The notes below the pieces were generated by a model. That model was not told the origin of the DNA. It did not search any database and worked only from the letters and a program-made list of their open reading frames with translations. From contig JAZPZD010000011.1 of assembly GCA_045544515.1 (NCBI GenBank), positions 1 through 55,481 of the forward strand: a DNA stretch of 55,481 bases, in the 5' to 3' direction. The position numbers and the translations under genes were made by a program. Origin of the DNA: RGIG8748 sp045544515. Its GTDB lineage: Bacteria; Bacillota; Clostridia; UMGS1810. This document shows positions 52,184 through 55,481 of this stretch, piece after piece (the stretch's first letter is position 1; each line of letters starts with the position of its first letter).

Positions 52184-52720
52184 TTGAGAGTTATTTCGGG
52201 TCTTTGCCGCGGGCTTAAGCTAAATAGCCTGGACGGTATGGATACACGGCCTACATTAGACAGAGTAAAAGAGGCACTTTTTTCTATGCTTTTTGACAGA
52301 TGTCAGGACGCAGAGGGGCTGGACCTTTTTGCAGGCAGCGGTGCGTTGGGTATAGAGCTTTTAAGCCGATATGCCAAGAGATGTACTTTTGTCGATGCAT
52401 CACCCGATGCAATAAACATAGTAAAGCAAAACATAGCAAAAGCCCGTTTGAGTGACAAGGCTGAGATTAAACTTGGCGACGCACTCACCTTTGTAAATTC
52501 TGCAAACGGCAAATACGACATCATCTTTTTGGACCCTCCGTACAAATCGGGTTTGTATGATGAGCTGCTGTCCGTTATTTCAAAAAGGCAGCTTTTAAAT
52601 GACGGCGGAGTTGTTGTTTGCGAGTGCAGTACAGACACAGTGTTGGAAACAGGCGGATACACCGTCCTTAGGGATAAAACATACGGCAAGGTAAGGCTTT
52701 GCGTGTTGGAGCTTGTGTAA
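52184..52720 (+). CDS. rsmD: 16S rRNA (guanine966-N2)-methyltransferase RsmD
   Basis: SAM methyltransferase acting on G966. It begins MRVISGLCRG, then RPTLDRVKEALFSML, SAM motif DLFAGSGALGIELLSR and catalytic DIIFLDPPY. 178 aa. It starts at TTG 52184 after AAAGGGG. The common neighbour coaD is absent; the next gene starts 53 bp on. Confidence 0.96.
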   Translation: MRVISGLCRGLKLNSLDGMDTRPTLDRVKEALFSMLFDRCQDAEGLDLFAGSGALGIELLSRYAKRCTFVDASPDAINIVKQNIAKARLSDKAEIKLGDALTFVNSANGKYDIIFLDPPYKSGLYDELLSVISKRQLLNDGGVVVCECSTDTVLETGGYTVLRDKTYGKVRLCVLELV

Positions 52721-52773
52721 ATATATTGGGGGATACCCCGTATTTTAAAAAGGGTATGAGAGGAGTACGAAAG

Positions 52774-53214
52774 ATGGACGTTATAGAATTGCTTAGCGAA
52801 CTTGAAGAAATTATAGAAAAAGGTTTTGAAATCCCTGTAGTTAAAAAGACCTTTATCGACAAGAAGCAGGTTATGGAGCTTATCAACGATATAAGCCTTC
52901 AGCTTCCCGATGAATTAAGAGTAGCAAAATCCATTGCAGAGGATTCCAAGAAAATCATTGCAGACGCTCAGAAACAGGCTGATGCCAAAATCAAAGAGGC
53001 AGAGCACAAGATTATGGGCCTTGTTGACGAGCACGAAATTACCAAGCAGGCAACCATGAATGCGAACGATATCATCTCCAAAGCACAGAAAGACGGCAGA
53101 GAGATAAAGCTTGCCGCTATCAAGTTTGCAGATGACCTTCTTGAAAGAGTAGAAACAGACATCAGAACTGTCAACGAAAAGATAAGACAAGGCAGAGAAA
53201 GCCTTCGTCAGTAA
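52774..53214 (+). CDS. Conserved coiled-coil protein (annotated elsewhere as V-ATPase subunit H-like)
   Basis: 146-aa, nearly all-helical protein: DVIELLSELEEIIEKGFEIPVVKKTFID at the start, DELRVAKSIAEDSKKII and a long Ala/Lys-rich coiled coil after it. Clostridial genomes carry this family near rsmD/coaD, often labelled ATPase subunit without evidence. It may be a DivIVA-like scaffold. The ATG at 52774 follows AGAGGAG; an upstream in-frame start overlaps rsmD and lacks conservation cues. Confidence 0.8.
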   Translation: MDVIELLSELEEIIEKGFEIPVVKKTFIDKKQVMELINDISLQLPDELRVAKSIAEDSKKIIADAQKQADAKIKEAEHKIMGLVDEHEITKQATMNANDIISKAQKDGREIKLAAIKFADDLLERVETDIRTVNEKIRQGRESLRQ

Positions 53215-53234
53215 TTTTGACTTTTAAAGATTGT

Positions 53235-53276
53235 GGGTTGCTTTGTGCGTTTTTGCCTGGGCAACCCCATTTTTTA
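53235..53276 (+). terminator. Terminator before proB
   Basis: Stem GGGTTGC/GCAACCC with a wide loop, followed by CATTTTTTAT, 18 bp before proB. Confidence 0.75.
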
Positions 53277-53293
53277 TAGAATAGGATGATATT

Positions 53294-54082
53294 ATGGTTA
53301 CATTAAAAGATGCAAAAAGAATAGTCTTTAAGGTGGGGACATCTTCGCTTACATATTCGGGCGGAGGCATCAATCTTCGCAGAGTGGAATCTCTTGTAAA
53401 GGTCCTCTCGGATTTAAAAAATCAGGGCAAGGAGATAATCCTCGTTACCAGCGGAGCGATAAGCGTGGGTATGGGCAAGCTCGGAATTAAAAACCGCCCC
53501 GACAAAACCAGAGAAAAGCAAGCCCTTGCCGCTATCGGACAGTGCGAGCTTATGGATTTTTATTCCAATTTGTTTTCGCACTACAATCACACAGTGGCAC
53601 AGCTTCTTCTTACAAAAGATGTGGTGGACAACATCACGCTAAAGACCAATGCCGTAAACACATTTGAAACACTTCTTTCTTTTGGAGCTATTCCCATCGT
53701 CAACGAAAACGACTCCATCAGTGCAGAACAGATTGAATTTGGCGACAACGACACTCTCTCGGCACTTGTGGCAAAGCTTACGGGTGCGGATCTTCTGGTG
53801 ATACTCTCGGATATTGACGGTCTTTATGACGGCGACCCCAAGGACAAAGGCTCAAAGCTAATTAGCGTGGTAAACGGTGTAACAGATGATATAAAGAAAC
53901 TTGCAGGCGGCTCGGGCACAGAGAGAGGCACAGGCGGTATGATAACCAAATTAACCGCCGCCGAAATCATAAATGATGCAGGTACGGATATGTATATAAT
54001 AAACGGCTCCGACCCCGAAAATATCTATAAACTACTCGACGGCAGCGATATAGGAACACGCTTTGTAGCTCAAAAGAGGTGA
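53294..54082 (+). CDS. proB: Glutamate 5-kinase
   Basis: First step of proline synthesis: ATP plus glutamate to glutamyl 5-phosphate. The amino-acid kinase fold has VFKVGTSSLT, VTSGAISVGMGKLG, IPIVNENDSISAEQIEFGDNDTLSALVA and GTGGMITKLTAAEI. At 262 aa it lacks the C-terminal PUA domain found in the longer enteric-type enzymes. Forms an operon with proA, 8 bp apart. Confidence 0.97.
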   Translation: MVTLKDAKRIVFKVGTSSLTYSGGGINLRRVESLVKVLSDLKNQGKEIILVTSGAISVGMGKLGIKNRPDKTREKQALAAIGQCELMDFYSNLFSHYNHTVAQLLLTKDVVDNITLKTNAVNTFETLLSFGAIPIVNENDSISAEQIEFGDNDTLSALVAKLTGADLLVILSDIDGLYDGDPKDKGSKLISVVNGVTDDIKKLAGGSGTERGTGGMITKLTAAEIINDAGTDMYIINGSDPENIYKLLDGSDIGTRFVAQKR

Positions 54083-54090
54083 ATATATAA

Positions 54091-55335
54091 ATGACTAATC
54101 TTGAAAACATAGGCTCCCTTTCCAAAAAGGCGGCTAAATGGCTTGCAACAAAGGACACCGAGTACAAAAACTCACTTCTTTGCAGTATTGCCGATGCCCT
54201 TACAGATAGCTGTGAGATAATAATTGATGCCAACAAAAAAGACATAGAAAACGCCGAGGCAAACGGCCTCTCCCCTGCAATGCAGGACAGACTGCTCTAT
54301 ACAAAAGAGAGGATACTTTCCTCTGCCGACGGTGTAAAAAAGGTTTGCGAAATCCCCGACCCTGTGGGCGAAGTTATGGAAAAGTGGCAAAGACCAAACG
54401 GTCTTGATATAGAAAAAAGACGCGTACCGCTTGGAGTTGTTGGCATCATATACGAAGCCCGTCCCAATGTAACGGTGGACACCGCAGTTTTGTGTATCAA
54501 GGCGTCAAATGCGGTAATTCTGCGCGGAGGCAAAGAGGCCATAAACACAAACAAGGCGATAGTTACCGTTATGAGAGATGCACTTAAAAAGATGGGCGCA
54601 GACGAAAACATCATAGGCTTTGTCGAGGATACCTCAAGAGACAGTGCCAACGCTATGATGAAATTAAACCGCTATATAGATGTGCTTATTCCCAGAGGCG
54701 GAGCATCCCTTATTAATGCAGTGGTAGAGAACGCCACAGTGCCCGTAATAGAAACAGGCGTGGGCAACTGCCACATATTTGTGGACAAATCCGCCGACAT
54801 CAAAAAAGCTGTGGATATAATAGCCAACGCCAAGATGCAAAGACCCTCTGTGTGCAATGCAATAGAGAACCTTTTGGTGCACAAGGATATAGGAGAGGAG
54901 TTTTTTGCTCTTTTGGATAATGCCTTTAAAGAAAAAAATGTCAAGGTCTATGCCTCGAAGGATTTGCTTGACAAACTCACCTGTGTGAGAGAAGCTACGG
55001 AAGAGGATTTTGCCACAGAATTTCTGGACTATGCTATAAGTGTAAAGAGCGTTGCAGATGTAGGCGAGGCAATAGAACACATATCCTACTATTCTACTAT
55101 GCATTCGGAGTGTATCATCACCGAGGATGCTCATAACGCCGAGATTTTTAAAAATTCCATCGATGCGGCGGCGGTGTATGTCAACGCCTCCACCCGCTTT
55201 ACCGACGGGTTTGAATTCGGCTTTGGTGCGGAGATAGGCATAAGCACCCAAAAGCTTCACGCACGAGGTCCTATGGGATTAAAGGAGCTTACAAGCTACA
55301 AGTATATTATCCAAGGAAACGGACAAATAAGATAA
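54091..55335 (+). CDS. proA: Gamma-glutamyl phosphate reductase
   Basis: Second step of proline synthesis, NADPH-dependent, aldehyde-dehydrogenase fold. Motifs: RRVPLGVVGIIYEARPNVTVD, LRGGKEAINTN, the catalytic cysteine in RPSVCNAIENLLVH, and the C-terminal FGAEIGISTQKLHARGPMGL. 414 aa. No proC is next to it in the window. Confidence 0.97.
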   Translation: MTNLENIGSLSKKAAKWLATKDTEYKNSLLCSIADALTDSCEIIIDANKKDIENAEANGLSPAMQDRLLYTKERILSSADGVKKVCEIPDPVGEVMEKWQRPNGLDIEKRRVPLGVVGIIYEARPNVTVDTAVLCIKASNAVILRGGKEAINTNKAIVTVMRDALKKMGADENIIGFVEDTSRDSANAMMKLNRYIDVLIPRGGASLINAVVENATVPVIETGVGNCHIFVDKSADIKKAVDIIANAKMQRPSVCNAIENLLVHKDIGEEFFALLDNAFKEKNVKVYASKDLLDKLTCVREATEEDFATEFLDYAISVKSVADVGEAIEHISYYSTMHSECIITEDAHNAEIFKNSIDAAAVYVNASTRFTDGFEFGFGAEIGISTQKLHARGPMGLKELTSYKYIIQGNGQIR

Positions 55336-55347
55336 TAGAGAAAAACC

Positions 55348-55481
55348 GGCTCTTTGTCAATAGTTGGGGTCAAAATTGAATAATGGAATTTTTGATGGCA
55401 GTTGCAGTTTATGCAGCTGCCTTTCCAGTGTTTGATTTTTTGTAGTTAAACATATGTAGTATTCTTTTTCTGAATCTATTA
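55348..55481 (-). mobile_element. End of an insertion sequence, probably ISL3 family (cut by window edge)
   Basis: Begins with a terminal-repeat-like GGCTCTTTGTCAATAGTTGG shortly after proA, a form I associate with ISL3-family elements. A minus-strand reading frame enters from the right edge and ends in the element. The family call is from memory of the end sequence and the peptide tail. Confidence 0.6.
55409..55481 (-). CDS. Transposase C-terminal fragment (partial)
   Basis: Only the last 23 codons are in the window: NRFRKRILHMFNYKKSN and a short tail, then TAA. The N-x-x-x-F-R-x-R-I pattern resembles the C-terminus of ISL3-family DDE transposases. A hairpin (GGCAGTTGCA/TGCAGCTGCC, 55397-55420) covers the stop codon. 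Confidence 0.5.
   Translation of the reverse strand, partial: NRFRKRILHMFNYKKSNTGKAAA

Overview
The window is a replication-origin-proximal segment of a low-GC Bacillota chromosome, most likely of class Clostridia. The grounds are the dnaA-dnaN-rlbA-recF-remB-gyrB-gyrA cluster, the rpmH-rnpA-yidD-yidC-jag-mnmE-mnmG-rsmG-noc-parA-parB cluster, the miaB-ricA-mutS-mutL-miaA order, the yggS-sepF-ylmH-divIVA cluster, strong GGAGG ribosome binding sites, frequent TTG starts and AT-rich spacers. I cannot name the species. All calls come from reading the sequence; no database search was run.

Layout. 0.1-6.0 kb holds ctsR with its own sigma-A promoter and operator, a divergent M14 gamma-D-glutamyl-diamino-acid endopeptidase, prmC with yqhQ, and a radical SAM (PflX-like) gene coupled to a TPM-domain membrane protein. 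6.1-6.35 kb has tRNA-Arg(CCT) and tRNA-Pro(GGG). 6.35-9.0 kb is an accessory island: a duplicated tRNA-Pro 3' end with its terminator, copies of the lysS 3' end, other repeats, and a three-gene operon that reads as a toxin-antitoxin-chaperone (TAC) module (HigB/RelE-like toxin, Xre antitoxin with a C-terminal tail, SecB-like chaperone). lysS and greA follow on the minus strand. Coding strand switches to plus at dnaA (about 11.4 kb), and the probable oriC lies around there.

11.4-20.3 kb is the dnaA to gyrA block. 20.3-25.7 kb is a minus-strand block (mltG, an MsmX/UgpC-type sugar ABC ATPase, tex, an RsuA-type pseudouridine synthase), followed by a large secreted S8 protease with a divergent, overlapping promoter. 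29.1-39.0 kb is the rpmH to parB block with two parS sites, one inside a perfect 44-bp palindrome. 39.2-55.3 kb runs almost entirely on plus: a small membrane coiled-coil protein, serS, miaB, ricA, mutS, mutL, miaA, an HlyD-like protein, yggS, sepF, ylmH, divIVA, rsmD, a coiled-coil protein, proB and proA. The right edge cuts into the end of an insertion sequence.

Together these genes serve origin firing, chromosome segregation, DNA topology and mismatch repair, tRNA modification, membrane protein insertion and septum placement. The most unusual part is the TAC island between tRNA-Pro and lysS.
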